Positions 1 to 14,500 of a stretch of DNA of 64,000 bases are shown here, piece by piece. The notes beneath the pieces are model-generated. The model was not told the DNA's origin, searched no databases, and saw only the letters and a list, made by a program, of their open reading frames with translations. Made by a program: the position numbers and the translations under genes. The number at the start of each line of letters is the position of its first letter. Position 1 is the stretch's first letter. The stretch comes from Clavelina lepadiformis (taxonomy: Eukaryota > Chordata > Ascidiacea > Aplousobranchia > Clavelinidae), in the NCBI RefSeq assembly GCF_947623445.1, contig NC_135247.1:1366501-1430500 (forward strand). Direction: 5' to 3'.

Positions 1-3000
1 ATTTAATTTCATTATAACACAACTTTTGTGAAAATATCATCATCATACCGTCAGAAAGCTAAAATAGCTGCGTGAAAATGCCAAACGAAGTTTTGCGGGG
101 GAACATCTGATAACGTATCACTTTTTAAAATGGAAAACAAATTCCCGAAGGTTAAGTGCTGTCAGTACGTTTACTGCTGATCGTCTGCTGTGGTGTACAT
201 GCCGACACATATTTTTGTAGAACTTAATTAATTGGAAATAAGGTTAGTAATTTTTAATTTTGCATAAACAAGAAAAACGTTCGATGCTTTTTCAAGTTAA
301 TTTAAAGCACTAACAAGCCAAGTGACACAAACGCAACCACAAAAAAAATTATAATTAATTTCATATACACCACTATTACAGCCGCCAAAACATCCGCAAA
401 CTGGACAAAATGAAAAATGCGGTTAACATCCGGTGTTGAAGTTTTACGTAAAATTTCAAAAAGATTTTTTATGGAAACTTTTCGTTAATCAGAATGTTAA
501 AAAAGCACCACATCAGGGGGCCCTGTGGAACATCCTCGATTCATCTTGGCTCCACCCTAAGCTGCATCAGTTCAACCACAGCCGAACGAACACATTTGCT
601 CTTGGGTTGAATATGGGAATTTCACAACTCAACTGCAATGAGTTTATTATCCAGTTACCTGAAGCAAGTTTATTACTTCGATTTTTTTTGTTGTTGTTTG
701 TTTGTTACGTTGACGCTCAATTAAAACCGCCTGGTGATACAGGCCGGCAAGTTCAACTGCAGTAGTTCGGGAAAAATATACTTGACTAGAAAAAAACTCT
801 TATAAACTGAATCAAAAATCATCATCATGTACATTGTGGCAAATAGAGATTGTAAGTCCTATGGGGAAGTGATAGATCCTTTCATGAACACCCAAAACAA
901 TGGCGTTGAACTTATCCTGAAAGGTACAGGCAGCCTATGATCTGTTAAACGTTAATTTGTTAATATTGAAAAATAAGTCACGAACAGGATAATTTGGCCC
1001 TGACACAACGAATAATGAAGAAAATGTCCATATTGGTAGAATGTTTAAATATAGAGTCAAGTTATAAATTATAAGCCGGAGTCTGCCTGAGTCGTTCCAA
1101 ACAGGCAAGGGTAAAACGCAAATAGCATACATTTAGTCAACTCAAACGTTGGAGAGATAAAGGCTTGGATTCAGAAATAAACGTATTCAGTACTTATTGT
1201 TTTTGGTCTTTAGCCTGTATATGCAGCCCGTATATTGATCAAGTCGAACAGCTTCAAAATACTCATTTGGGATATTTATTGTAAATATTTACACAAAGTC
1301 CACTCATACTTAGTACATCAACAACACACAGGTTCTACAGACGCCATACCTGTATATGTCTTACTTCTGCTTGGTTTCTCGATGTTTTCATGTTGGGTTA
1401 TCATTTTCGAAAAATTCTTGGTGAAATTTATTTGCGACACAAATTTAGTTTAAAAAAAATTGTTACCCTAAGTTGCCTAAGGAAAACAGCAATCTGTATA
1501 ACATAAAAAGCATCTTTAAAGACCTAACAACTTGTTCAAAAACTAGTCCTTGTTTCTTTATATTTAGTGTTAGCTTTTGGTTAGTGAGTTGCAGAAGTAC
1601 TACTGGCTGATAATAAAATAAAGTGAAACCAACAGAATAGGAAATATCAATTACATTAAGTTGTTTTGCAACAAAGAAGCTCAGATTTTCACAATGACAA
1701 ACTCATAGTGTTACAGCGATTTAAAAGTTCGAATTCTTATATTCCAAAAATATGAAGTCATTTATTGCAGCAGAAGAAATTATGCTTGTCCCACTTCCAG
1801 AAGATACATTTCAGAGAGAGCCTTTTTACCGGAGAGCTTTTCCAGAAGAGAGATTTTGCAAGAAGAACGATTACACCAAAATCAATTGTATTATCGTTTT
1901 TGCCATAGCCAATCAGCTAAGGCCGCCAGTTCCACGTCACAATTCACATATCGATGTGCCACAGAATATTTTCTTTGTAAACACTTACAATTTGCCAGCA
2001 CTATTTACGTCACAAAACTATGTGAACGAGATACGTGTACCTACTAAACGTTAAGCAAACTACAAGCATTTGAATAGTAGGTTACTGTTCCACACGGCCA
2101 CGTGTCACAGTTAAACTGGACAGTTATGCATAGCCACGTAATACAAAACGCACAAATTCATATCTCGCAAGTAAAATAAAGTTAAATTCATCAGTTTTTA
2201 AAAGGACTAAATTCTAATATTTTTGGAAAAATTGTTACATTTTTTCAAATACCTGTTTCTTAATAAAACGACAGCAACGAAACAAAAATAAACTATTTTA
2301 AAGCAAGACAAAATGGCGCAAAATTTTATATGTTTCTTTTAAACCTAACTTTCCAATTATGTTCTGACCGAACATAAAAAAAGAGATCTTTCACGAAACT
2401 GCAGTCGTTTCGGCCAAACGTGTAAACCCCCGTTATTATTAAAAAACAATCAACATGACACGATTATTCTTTACGAACAAAATAACGGGAGTGAATAGGC
2501 TGACCGTTGCCAATACCAAACGTTTGTTTTCCTAGAAAGATTTTTTTTACCAAAACGTCCCAGCAAATACTCGTTAAAGGGGTCGTTATGATTCTGTATT
2601 CAAATTATGCAAGTAAAATTATCTTATTGTCTCTGAAGTCCCAAAACAATTTAACTATGTACATTTCATCTGCCACGCACTGACTGGTTTTTGAAACTTA
2701 AGTGTTCAAACTGAAGCGCGGGGCCTCGATGTGAATTTGGACTTGGTCAAATTCCGATTTGTAATTGTGATCTTTATTCGAAGTCACAAAACACACAGCG
2801 CTTTTGATCGCGTAGCGACGCCAAACAACACGCTAAGTTGGGTATTTTCGAATTGGAACATGGAATTCATAGACCCATTTTGCCCGTCTTGCATCGTCTA
2901 TCGACTTGATTATAGTTTTGCACGATAGACTTTTAAACTCTGTGAACGTTATACAAGCATTGGGGGAAAATAGTGTTCTGGTATTCCAAAAGATTTAAGA

Positions 3001-6000
3001 AATGACTGTTTCACTGTATAAATACAGGACACCCGGCCGTGCGACCGTTGCCAAAGAGAAACGATTCTTATGCTGGGAGAAAAGATATGCAAATTTCGCG
3101 TTTAAACAAACTGGATCAAAGTGTACTAGTAAAGTAGTCCGAAGAATTCAGATTTAGGTCAGCATAAGTAGCAAATCGATTCGAGCGCAAAATGTTTCCG
3201 ATAAAAGGGGACAACCTAGCACTTGACGAAAATAGCGCTCTCCTAACGGATTTTACGCATTCCTGCGTAATAGCAGATGTTAGCCAATCACAGCGCTCAG
3301 CGGGATCACGCCACGTAGCTACCAGTTAGCTACTACTGTGTACGCGGGCGGAAACTGTAAAGGTAGGCAGTTTAACAAAACGTTGTATTTCACATTTACT
3401 TTAAGAAATAAATAATATTGCTGCAGAATTTACGCACAATTCAACTTTGTAGTATTTATTTTACGATATAGTTAAAGACATTGTTTAATAAACCTTTGTA
3501 CTTAAAATTTACTATTTCAAGCTGTTATAAAATAAACACTGAAAACCACTCACACCGAGGTGGTGCTTCTCCGCCCTCTTCTACAGATTATGTATAGGGA
3601 AGCCCCAAAGTGATGTCGATCGAATCAGAAATGTGTACTCATTGCTACACAAAAAAACGGAATAAAGGTGGCAATAACGAAACAGAAACAGACAAGAAAA
3701 CGCATCGAGTACTATGTACAAAACGTCTGAACGCCACTTAAACAAACACCTCATTGTGACGTGTAAATTCCAATAAGCTCGCCTATTGCGCCACTCCAGC
3801 GTATGAAATACGGCTGTCTTCAATGAAACAAATCGAACAATACCACAGTTATTAAAGCAGCATGTATATACACTTCAATTGAAACCGCATCCACGCCATT
3901 ACTTTCCATGACAACAAGCAAATTACGCATGCGCGCTTAAGAGTGAAACGAACTTAGTTGAACTTCGAAACGGATTTCTTGGAAATCGGGAAAACGTCAG
4001 TTGATCAATTTGTCAATTAAAACTGGTACCGGAAGGTTGGTTGGCGCTGCGCCAAGCAAAGGGGATGTGCTTGACAATTATGCTAAAGGGTAAACTAACT
4101 ACACCGGAAAACTGTTGAATAGCCTACCTGCGCAATAACGGTGCATAAAATAAGACATACAGACAGGTTTAAAGATGCCAGCCCAAGCTATTTTAAGCGC
4201 GTTAACACCAAACACTGAGGTCCTTCGACGTTTATAGCCTAAAAGTAAAATTAACCCGACCTGAAACTGTAGCAACTAAGAGCCACTTCCATGTCCCTTT
4301 TCTGCGAACACGACTTGCTGAAACGAATTATTGAATTTTTAAAATGACAAACAACAAAAAGCACGTTCAGTAGACACGATATGCAAAGGACGTGCCAAAA
4401 CTAAAAACCAGGCTAGCAAATGACAACAGCTCTAACCTTAAATTCTAATTCCTTCTCAGCGCCCAGTAAACAAGAGTCCTGGCTACCGCACGACCACTGC
4501 GCCAGTTTCGTAAGTCGTTTCCACTCAACAAAAATCTGTCCTTGCTTGAACCGACACCACTGTGTCGTCCATTAAATTCTATCGGCCGTGAAAAAGTGCG
4601 ACCCCTAGCAAACTTAAAGCTAAACACAGTATATGCAGATCGTGAAGACGCTTGCTTATTCTTCCAATGACTGCTGGCAAACTTGTACATTAATATCGAT
4701 CACTCCTTGTTGCCATAAAGAATAATCGCTACAAATACTAACAAAACTTCTTTGTGAGTTTTTGTCGCTAATCTTCACGCTTAGCGACGCTGCCTCAGCC
4801 TGTTATGCAAAGAGAAAGAAGGTTGCAATTATGTAAATGAGGTGATGCTTTCACCGAAACCTTTAATGGGCTTGTTATGCATTATTTCACCCTCACTGCG
4901 CCCCCAACCAACATTTTCCTTGTTTGATTTTTTCAATCTGTTGTACACAAAATCTAAAAAAGTTTAGTTATTTCTTGATAGAAACAATTTATTAATTGTA
5001 CACACAAGCCGTAGCTGACTTAGTTCAAATTACTTTTAATAGAGCACTCGGTATCGCTTATATTAATATTATGCGGTAACAATTCAAACGAAATTAGCGC
5101 AATTAGCAACGATCAAGCTCAAAATTAAAAAGTCCATGCCAATTGTACTTGAAGTCATTAATTTGTGTGTAATTCAGCTTGTGTGACATACCATACAAGA
5201 AAATAACAGCGGACAAACATCAGTCTAATGCCATTGTAGCAAAATAAAAGCACAAATATGTTTTGAGGTAATTTTTTTAACGCGACTCGCGGTCGCCTAA
5301 GTAGGTCATCGTAGTCTGAAAGGCAGACAGGTCAAAACAAGTTTGAACTCGATTAGCCTTGGTCACTCGTATTAACAGCGACGAAGACAAAGAACCGCCT
5401 GTCTGTTTCGAATCGTTGTGAACTTAATCTGGTCGCGATCATGTGAGTGCTTCAGTCTGTTGTTACTTTAGCTCAGCCCACGCAGCTCAGACAGCTCTTG
5501 TCTCTTTCTTTCTCTTTCTACCTCCGGGTCGTTCGCGTTCATTGTGACCGCATAATTAAAGCGCGCGAGCGCGTTGACCTACTTATTTTGTTCAATTGCG
5601 TTCAAGTGAATTGCCAGCTAGTCTGACATGTTCCAGGAAATTTGTTGAAGAGAAAGGGTGTTGTCTGCCTTATCTAATCGAGCGTTTCTTCGTCTTGCAA
5701 GAAAGAAGAAAGTTATGTTGAATTTCCCGATCTGAATGCTAGCTAGCCTACGTTTGGCCGCGAAAATAAAACGTGGCGTTACCACAACATTTCACTTGCC
5801 TTTGTTCTCATAACAGGCTGGAAAACCTGTTTCCTGTTGTTGTTATATCATTGACAGTGCGTATTTTTTGTTTTAAAGATGGTGGTGTTGGTCAAAAGGC
5901 GAAACAATGACGTTGACATCTGTTATATTATTGAATTATCTCAATTTCTTTGCGTTTATATCGCTGTTTAAGCATAACATGAGTTTTTGATGCTGAGAAA

Positions 6001-6600
6001 AGAATTCTTTATTCGTGGTCGGTCCACCACCACTTGACCAACGAGGCGAATGCTTTCTTGAACAATTTTCTTGTAACCAATCATACTGCGGTAAACCATC
6101 ACGTTTGACTCGGGCAAGCGGTTGAGAATTAGCTACAACAGAAGCATGTAGCAAGTACGATGACCTTTTAGCGCCGCCTTCACAAAGATTAAAACAGCGC
6201 CGTATCACTTTAATGTCCAAGATTGACGTCATAGAGGTTTTGGTTGGTTTCTGTCATCGCCACTTTGTTCGTCTTTGGTTTTTACAAAACAGGTGATTAA
6301 CATATGTAGTTACAGCAGCGCCGTATAGCGGAAGCTGTAATTGTAAAGATACTGTGAGACGATGATCTCATGAAATTAGTCGTTGCAAAATAACGTTGAA
6401 GCGGAAATAATAGTATTTATTACAAAAATAGATCGGAAAAACGGAAATAAAATATTTCTACAAGGTTAATCATTGGTAAAGTGAATAATCTATATTAACA
6501 TTTTATCATAACATTCATCGTATCATGATGCAAAATTCGGCGTTTTAATTGTACAACTGTCAATTACATTTCAAATAAAGCACATTACGCGGTACACTAT
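1..6600. other. Non-coding stretch, no gene recognised
   Basis: I read both strands and found no exon with recognisable protein similarity bounded by plausible splice sites. The open frames here are under 110 codons, have mixed composition and look like chance. The DNA is AT-rich with some CpG-containing patches near 3.2-3.4 kb and 5.3-5.7 kb, which could be regulatory but show no motif I can name. A TTTATT at 6416-6421 reads as AATAAA on the minus strand, about 440 bp past the stop of the large minus-strand gene, and could be its polyadenylation signal. Confidence 0.5.
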
Positions 6601-6862
6601 ACATCAAACTAACACGGCTCAGAGAATGTCTGACAGCAATTTAAAAGCGCATGTAATCATAATCACCCACATTAATAGACCTTGTACGTCAGAACTAGTT
6701 TGTTCAGTACACAACAAAATAAAAGAACACACTGTTTGGGTTTTACAGTTGCAAAAATTCGCATGATGGAAGAAAAACTTAAAAGTAGAAAGGTAAAAAA
6801 TTGGCCCTATCTTATTCTTTTTACGCATCAACTGTTGAGTTGTTTGTTCGTTTTGATCAGCG

Positions 6863-8533
6863 CTATTCGATGGCAACATCCAGGCCAAGCATTTGAAGAA
6901 GTTCGAAGTATGAAAAGGTGAAAGGTCTGTTCACGTTTTGTGTTTGTTCCATCCCGTTCGCCTCTGTGAAGAATTCTCGAACAAAACGGAGTTTTTCTTC
7001 TAGTTCGGCTTGTTGCCTGTAAAGTGAAATGTTTCTGCATTTAGATGAAAGTGACTCGTCAACACTAAACCATACCACGCTGTTTCTAGCGTGTCATACC
7101 CAGGGGGCATCTAAGTTCTTGATGTTATATACCATGTCATATGTCCAGTAAAAGTTCCGCACTTGACCAAAAATAGTTAAACATTTTCTTGAAACTATAT
7201 GCAAACATATCTTTTAATGTAATTTTTTCGCAAATCTTTCTACCAACTATCCAGCGCTTCCTCACAAGGTGGTGTAGTTTCGGTAAAAACGTTTTGTCAA
7301 GTTTCATATAATTCTGCTCGAAAGTGGCTTATATTTAAAGAGATATGATAAAGTGGTCCCTCACTTTGCCCTGATCATAGTCTCTATCCGAAGCTGCTCC
7401 CTCGCAATCTTCGCTTCCTCTTCTTCTCTTCTCCTTTTCTCCTCTTCTTTTTTCTTTCGCTCTTCTTCCTCTTTGCGTTTCTGTAACTCATACAGTTCCC
7501 TCTCGCTCTTATCCATCTCTGCAAGCATCTCCTCCTCCTAAAGAAGAAGAATTCATCATTATGGCCCCAGTGAAAACAATTCGTCTAGCATCCAGTGATG
7601 CGATCGGGATCAAACCTGTTTCTTCCTTGCAGCCGCTTCTTCCGCCTCCTGTTGAGCTTGCAACTTCCGTCGATCTTCTTCTTCTTTCTTCTTCTTTTGC
7701 AACTCCTCCATCTTTCGCTTGTATTCCTCCTGATATAAAAACAGGAGAAATTTGGCTTGGAAAGTGATAAAAGATCTTCGATGAATCCTCATTGAAAAGA
7801 TCTTCTTCAAAACAAGGACCTCACCTGCTGTTTGCGTTCTCTCTCCTGCTGTTGGAGAAGTCTCTTCTGTCTTAACTCCTCCTCTTGCTTTTCTCTTTCT
7901 ATTGCCCTTTCAGCTTCCTCTTTTTTACGGCGGATTTCTTCTGTTCGACGTTTTCTCTCAGCATCAAGCTCTTCCCTGGAAAGCAAATTGTCGCATCCAA
8001 TAGAACTTAAAGTCTTGGAAGACTAAAGAAGATCCATTGGAGAATGGATGCTGCACCATTATTGCTTATATAGATTTCCGAACAAGTTCATTCCGGGAAA
8101 ATCAAACCTCATTTGCTCTTGTCGCTCCTGCTCTTCTTTCTCCTTCCTTAACTGTTCCTCCTTCTCTCTTCTTTTTCTCTCAACTTCTTGTTTTCTTTTT
8201 TCTGCGGCTGCCGCTCTCTTCTGCTCGCGTTCCTGTTTTGCCGCCATCTTCGCTTCCCTCATCGCTTCCTCCTCCGCGGCCTGAGCGGCCGCTTGAGAGG
8301 AAACTTCAGTCGACTCCGTTTGCTGCGAAGATGAGAAACAGTCAAAGTAATAAATACTTCACAGAACTGAAATTACCACTCTGCCAAGGCTTACTTCAGT
8401 GATTTCTGAAGTCTGTGATTTTGCATCTACGGCTGGTTCAGGTTCCATCTCCGGTTCGGGAGCCAGTTCTGGTTCAGGTTCATCCGGTTCCGGTGAGTCA
8501 TCTTTCCGTACAAACTCATAATCGTCTTCGGGA
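6863..8533 (-). CDS. KIAA2012: C-terminal acidic and coiled-coil exons (41-46) of the KIAA2012-like gene
   Basis: Exon 41 (8533-8395) encodes a Pro/Glu-rich acidic linker with repeated EPEPE-type steps. Exons 42-45 (8322-8108, 7975-7825, 7729-7616, 7537-7365) encode about 217 residues of charged helix (for example RRTEEIRRKKEEAERAIE). Exon 46 (7016-6863) ends the protein with a non-repetitive tail including FTFSYFELLQMLGLDVAIE. The TGA directly after AAG at 7363-7361 would end the frame if exon 45 were not spliced; I prefer splicing at GTGAGG, because exon 46 is in phase and continues the helix before the ordered tail. The tail may be a small conserved C-terminal domain, but I cannot name it. 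Confidence 0.8.
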
Positions 8534-11500
8534 CTGAGAAAAGTAAAAAATAAACTTATTATAAGACCACAAATCCTTTAATGACGTCATAACGTACCTC
8601 TCCGGTGGAGTCGTGTATCTGTAATCATCCTCATTGTCTGGAGTTCCTGCTAAGCACGGAGGAACAATAAATGATCATCTTCCTGAAACCATAAAGCCTA
8701 CCAAAATGAGCGATGTAAAAATATCTCGCGATCACCACCTGTGTCTTTTGCCGCGCTTTTTGCCGGGCTGCGTTCTCGAGAAACTGGGGTCTGACTTTTG
8801 TCTGGGGTCTCACCTCTTTTGGTTCCGGCCACCTTCGGAGAGTCTTTCTCAACCTGGGTCACCATAGGTTCCTGCAATGCACACAAAGGCAGATTAACAA
8901 CCGTTCTGACTGCTTGCGAATGACTGCCAGGTTTAACCTGTTTCTTCGTCTTTCTTGTCTTCTCTCCTTTCTTTGATCTTCCCACCGAAGCAATCGACTC
9001 CTGTTTGCCCAACTCCTCTGGGGAATTCCCCAAAGAGATATCCTCCGTAGGTTTGCTTTCTTTCGGTTGCCCGGTCTTGAACGGAATCTCTGGAAAATCG
9101 AGGTAAGCAATTGGGTTAAGTTAAGCTCTGTGATGCAGCTAACGTGGTGTATGACCCCTTTGCCAGGATCAGGACAACAGATAAGCAAAACATCAAACAT
9201 CATGATTACATCTCACAACTTTGACACACCTGGGGTCTTTGTGGGACTTTTTTCGGGGGTAGTTCTTTGAACATCTTTCTCAGGTGGGGGTGCTTCCGAT
9301 TTTTTCTCCTTTGGTCCCTTCTTTTTCTTTGGGTCCGTTTTCTTGCTCTTCAACTTTTCGTTTTCAGTCAGTTGTGACATCACGCTTGCGTCATCAGGTG
9401 CATCTGTTTTCGATTTTGATGGACCGGCTTGTCCTACACAAAATTATGACGTAACAACAACTTCTATGCGCAGCAGAAAGTCAAACTGCAGCTGGTAAAG
9501 TCATTTAAGCTGCACAAAATTTTCGAGTTAACCTAGTATCCGGTACACGACCGTTTTCGCGTGATTTCAGCAACAATTTCTACCGTTGCCAGCTCACCTT
9601 TCCGCAATGGACCTTTTGTTGGGGCGTGAGGTTGTTTGATCGATTTCTTGTCTGATTTGCTCATTGAAGATAGACTTGATTTAACTGACTCTGTAGCGCC
9701 TACTGACGACTTGCTTCCTCCAGTTGGATGGCCTTTAGGAGAAACTGGAGCTTTCGAAGTATTTTCTTTAGCGGTTGCATGTAACTGTGTAGTAATAAAA
9801 AGTCATTATTAAAGAATATTGCAGGATACCCGGTAACCAGTTTATCTCGAATGTTAAGTTTTTCTTACTTTTGTATCTTTCGTCTTTAGGTCAGTTTTCT
9901 TAATTTTTTCCGGTTCAATGTGAGGTCGACCTGATTGGATGGTTGGCTCCTCCGGTTTCGGGTCACCGAGTTTGCCCTCGTAGGTTGTGACGTCAAAATC
10001 AAGTTTTACGTCGGTTTTCTCAACCGGAATTGAAGACCTCAAAAGCAAAAACAAGTTTAGAGGTACTGTAAAAGGAATCTGCTGGTGGAAATTTGCGTAC
10101 ACTGTGCTATATTTTACCTTCTCTTTTGGGAAACACTGCTTCGCGGCGATTGTTGCGTTGTTGGCGACTGTGACGTCACCGATGTCGTCACACTTGACGA
10201 GCGACTAGGAGTGGCGGAAGAATGCTGCAAATGCAAACAACGTTATATGACGACGTACAGTCGTTGCGGAGTTTTCAGCATCCGTTAACTTGCCTTATCG
10301 GGAAGAACGACATCGACGACGAGTTTCGGTTTCGGCGGGGCTGGTGCATCCGAGCTCCCGCGTGGACTCCGCTGGACTTTCGACACCTCGGTGCTCGAGG
10401 GAGTTAAAACTGAACTAACGGTGGTTGAACTTCGCCGTGAACGCACTATGGAGAGTATGACGTCATAAACATGTCAAGAATAAGAGGAAGATTAACAACA
10501 GTGACTTTATAACTTACCAACGTGTCGCCCAGCCTCTTTGTCATGAACCACTTCTACGTCATCAGGGGTGATATCACTTTTCTCTAACTTGTGAATGACT
10601 TCGGCCTGAAATTCAAGGTCACTGGTTTCAATTCCAAGATCAGAAGCCTTCCGCTGCATTTCGCTGACGAACGTTTCCTGGAAATAGTTTCCTGGTGAGT
10701 GTTAGCAGCTTTTCACGCAGTTAAGCAAGGACAGTTAATACACAGGCAAGCAACAGGATACCGAGTGTGCAATAAAACCAGCGCCGGAAAAAGGACATAT
10801 TCCTTAAGAATTGAGTTAAACTGGTAAAGATTTATACTGGTAAAATTTAAATATTTAGATTGAAGAATGCGGCTTATACATCATGGTATTAAAATATTAT
10901 TTCTCCCTTTTGAAATTAACACACAGGCAAGTAAATTAAGGCGTATTAAAACGATTTAACACACAGACAAGCAACTGGTAACCGACAGTGCAATAAAATG
11001 TAGTTTTCCCCTTTTGCATATTTCCTAGTTTGAATTAAACCGAGCACACCATTTTTATTTTCTTGCAATTATTTCTTTCGTGGTCTTGAAAATAACACAC
11101 CCATCTCACAACTACATCCCTCACCTGCGCAGATGAAACCGAGCTTTGTATGGAGCTGAGCGAGCCTGTGGCAGACGGCATCTTGCCTGTTGACCTCTTT
11201 TCCACCGGGATTGAAGCCTTGATTTCCTTCTCCTGCTGCTTGGAGGAGATAATCGTCTTAAACTTCTCTTTCCTCCTCTTTTCCTCTTCATCCCCAGAGC
11301 TATCTTCTTTGTCTGCATCAAACTGCAACGACAAATTCCAGCAGCTGGGACTAGGATAAAGAGTTTAAATCCGATAAAGATGCTGCTTCGTGTTAATTTG
11401 TTCCAGAATTAACACGTGTCTATGAATAAACAAACAAGACAAATCGAATCAAATGAAAACTCACGGTTTCATCTTTGGAGAGAGCAGCAGATGTTTCATA

Positions 11501-14500
11501 TGCGGTGGAAGATTCTTCATCCTAAATCAACAAAAAAGAATCAAAACTCAATGCTGTGCAAATAAGAATTGGGTCCACGTCGATGTATGTCTTGTCACCC
11601 ACCTCAGAGGAGGCTTCGTTCTGCATTGCTTCGTTCCACAGAACAGCAGCTGCTTTTGCGTCTTCATCCAAACCACTGTCAGGACGTTGTTTCTTCACAA
11701 CCAACGATGCCACCTTCACAATGGAAGCCAGTTCGTAAGAATCATGAAAATAATCGCAATACAATACATAAACAAATCTATATGGGAAATCAAGTTTTAT
11801 TGAGTTTTCGCTTTGGCGACCACAACGTAATTTTAAGAAATCGTGATTTTTAAAGACCAAATGCTACTTTTTTTCGCATAGATTTTCAACACTGATGGAA
11901 AAATTTAAGAAACCGTTTCTTTCTCCAAAATATCTTTAAAAAACACTGTACGCGATTATTGAAATAAACACACAAATCTATCAGAGGCCTCTTACCCTCT
12001 GCGCATGCGCGGTGAGCTTCTCGGATCGACTTGAAATGGGTCGCGTGCTACCACTTGACGTCGCTGTTGCGTTTGACATCGCCTGCTTAGTACAGACAGG
12101 CACAACATGACTAAATACGCTTTTTAATCGCAAGCGACATACAACTGCTGCAAAACACTTCACTCCACTGTCATAGCTACCATAACTTCACCTCTTCTTG
12201 TGAAACCGGCCATTTTTCTTCGTCTTCTTCTGCTGTGACGTCATAATCAGATTCACTTACGCCCGTCGTCAGCATTTCCTCGTCTTCTTCTTCTTCGGTT
12301 GTCGTGGAAACGTTATCATCTGACTTCTTGAATGACACTCTTTTGTCTTGTTTTATGGAGCTGAAAAATATATTGAAAGCACTTGACAGTTTCACAGAAG
12401 CTTCTGGACTTAACCTGCGTTGAAACCATTCACTTTTACGTACGAGGTAACTTCACAATTTACTCACTCGCCAGCATACATTTATGACCAAATAAATGAT
12501 TTAATTGACTAACCTCTCCGTTTTCTCTTCTGCCTTTTCTACCCTCAGAGTTTGTTTCAACGGAAAAGCTGCAGTTGGCTTCAGGGATTCTTTCTCCGAC
12601 TTTGAGGAATGAGCTACAAATGTAAATGGAAGAAGATGTAACATTCGACGACCGAATGATCGCTTCGTTGTAGATTAAAGATAAAGATACAGAACTGATG
12701 ATATGAAAAACCGCCCGGGATATACATCTATGAAAACCAACCACCAGAGGTGCTGGAGAGGACGTCTTCGCTTTCTTCACTTTCATTTTTGACGATCTGA
12801 TCCGGTACACTAGAGCGCACTACAGAGCCACCTACGGAGACAACCTCTCCATCGGGCATTGTAAGCGAAGCTGATATCCTGCTTCCTTGCTTCATCACAG
12901 ACGGAAGACTACCTCGTGTGCTGGAACTCTGTAGCGGGTTTGTACGATTGCACTTAACTAATTGTGATTTAGAGTTCTTTGCAAAATGACCGTGATTTAA
13001 TTTCAATTTTGTCATTTTCAACACAGAGGTGCGACATTTTGCTTAAATGTAACAACTAACTTTTTTGCTTGATGTTGACTTCGATTTAATGAATGAAGAT
13101 GAGGATTGGCTTCCAGGACCTTTTGATCCTTTCAAGCCTGTGCCTGGAGAAGAAAAGATTCCAGGGTGTGAGCAACATCAGCATTTAATATCTCACAAGT
13201 GTAAGCTTAAACGCAATCATTGCTGCATAAGAGGCATCTACTTTACGGCGACAAGAGCTAGCTAGCTAGATGTTGAACATGTCAGCAACTGTGCTAATAC
13301 ACGTATATTGAGTTGGATGTACAGTGTGTGATGTTAAGCAGATATGCTATGAGTTCAGGCAACATTCCAAAATGAACGTTAAGGTAAATTACCAAATTCT
13401 ACCGAATTCGTAAATTCTTTTATGAAGTCCAACTAACATAGCGCATTTAATAATAGAAAAAGGCATGCGAATGGTACCATATAGAGGTGATTCTGCTTCA
13501 TTATGGAGCCAAGGTTGACCATCGCCAGATACTGAATCACCAGAAAGAAGTGAGGCTGGAAGCAACATGCAAGTTTGACCAGAAAAGGTTTGCAATCACA
13601 ACGACAGTATGCAAGGCACAGTGACTAAGAGCAAAAAATCTACGCAAAGCATGCCAATTGCCAAAGCTGATTGTGGTGATGGAAACTACCGTATAACATT
13701 TAAGAGAATGTGGTAATAGGTAACCATGGTAAAAGCACCACGGGCATAATTTGTAGTGAGGTTGCTCTTCTTGACTGGTTCGGTTTTGAATATTATCAAA
13801 TAAAGGTGATTTTCGTTTGTTATCTTAATTAAAGGCGTGTTAAGAGGGCAAGTAAGCAAATTTCGTGTAGGTACAATGCTAAGGGTGCCGTAGTGATTTA
13901 TCCGACAACTTTTCTAAGTCAAAAGTGTCAGTAACTTTACATGTGACAATGAGGAGCTTTGTTTCATACCTTGCTTTGGCTTTGACTTAGAACTGACTGT
14001 TTGACTCGACTTGGACGCAACTTCCCGCTTGACTGAGTGCTTTTCAGTGGATTGTGAAGACTGAGACATTTTGTCGCTGCGATCTGATTCGTCATCATCA
14101 GAATTACCTGAGTAATAAAATAATTTATTTGTGATTTCTATGCTTCGTAATTTCTACAACCACTCTTACCACTCTTCTTGGATGACATTTTTCTGCTTCC
14201 GAAGGAACGTCTCCCCAAACTTCCACCAAGGGACTCCCGATCTTCAGAATGCTGACCTCCTGGTGAACCTCCGTTAAACGAATCACCGCCTCCTGTGTGG
14301 TAGGGGCCGCTTGCAAGAGAGTGATGGCTTCCTGATCCAGAGGGGCTGAGATATTTGGCCCCCGGTACCGACTGGGAGTGAGTAGAGAAAACAGCAAGTT
14401 CCGGGGATGCCCCCTTTTGTTTGGGGTGGAGGGGGGTGGCGGGCTCGATGCCTATTGAGGGGACGATCATGTCTGAGCCCTGGACCGGCAAAAAGGGCTG

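Noticed and set aside
433..765. 110-codon plus-strand open frame
   Set aside because: It has no conserved pattern and contains runs such as poly-T-derived Phe/Leu; treated as chance.
1752..2054. 100-codon plus-strand open frame
   Set aside because: No similarity I recognise, an overlapping frame of similar length, and no splice or promoter context; most likely chance.
4445..4690. 81-codon minus-strand frame with a tRNA-like GCGCAGTGG word
   Set aside because: No B-box at the right distance for a tRNA-derived repeat, and no protein similarity.
13065..13265. Plus-strand frame starting with acidic MLDVDFDLMNEDEDW
   Set aside because: It is antisense to exon 24 (13143-13061) of the minus-strand gene, whose Ser/Lys-rich reading fits its neighbours in phase and composition.
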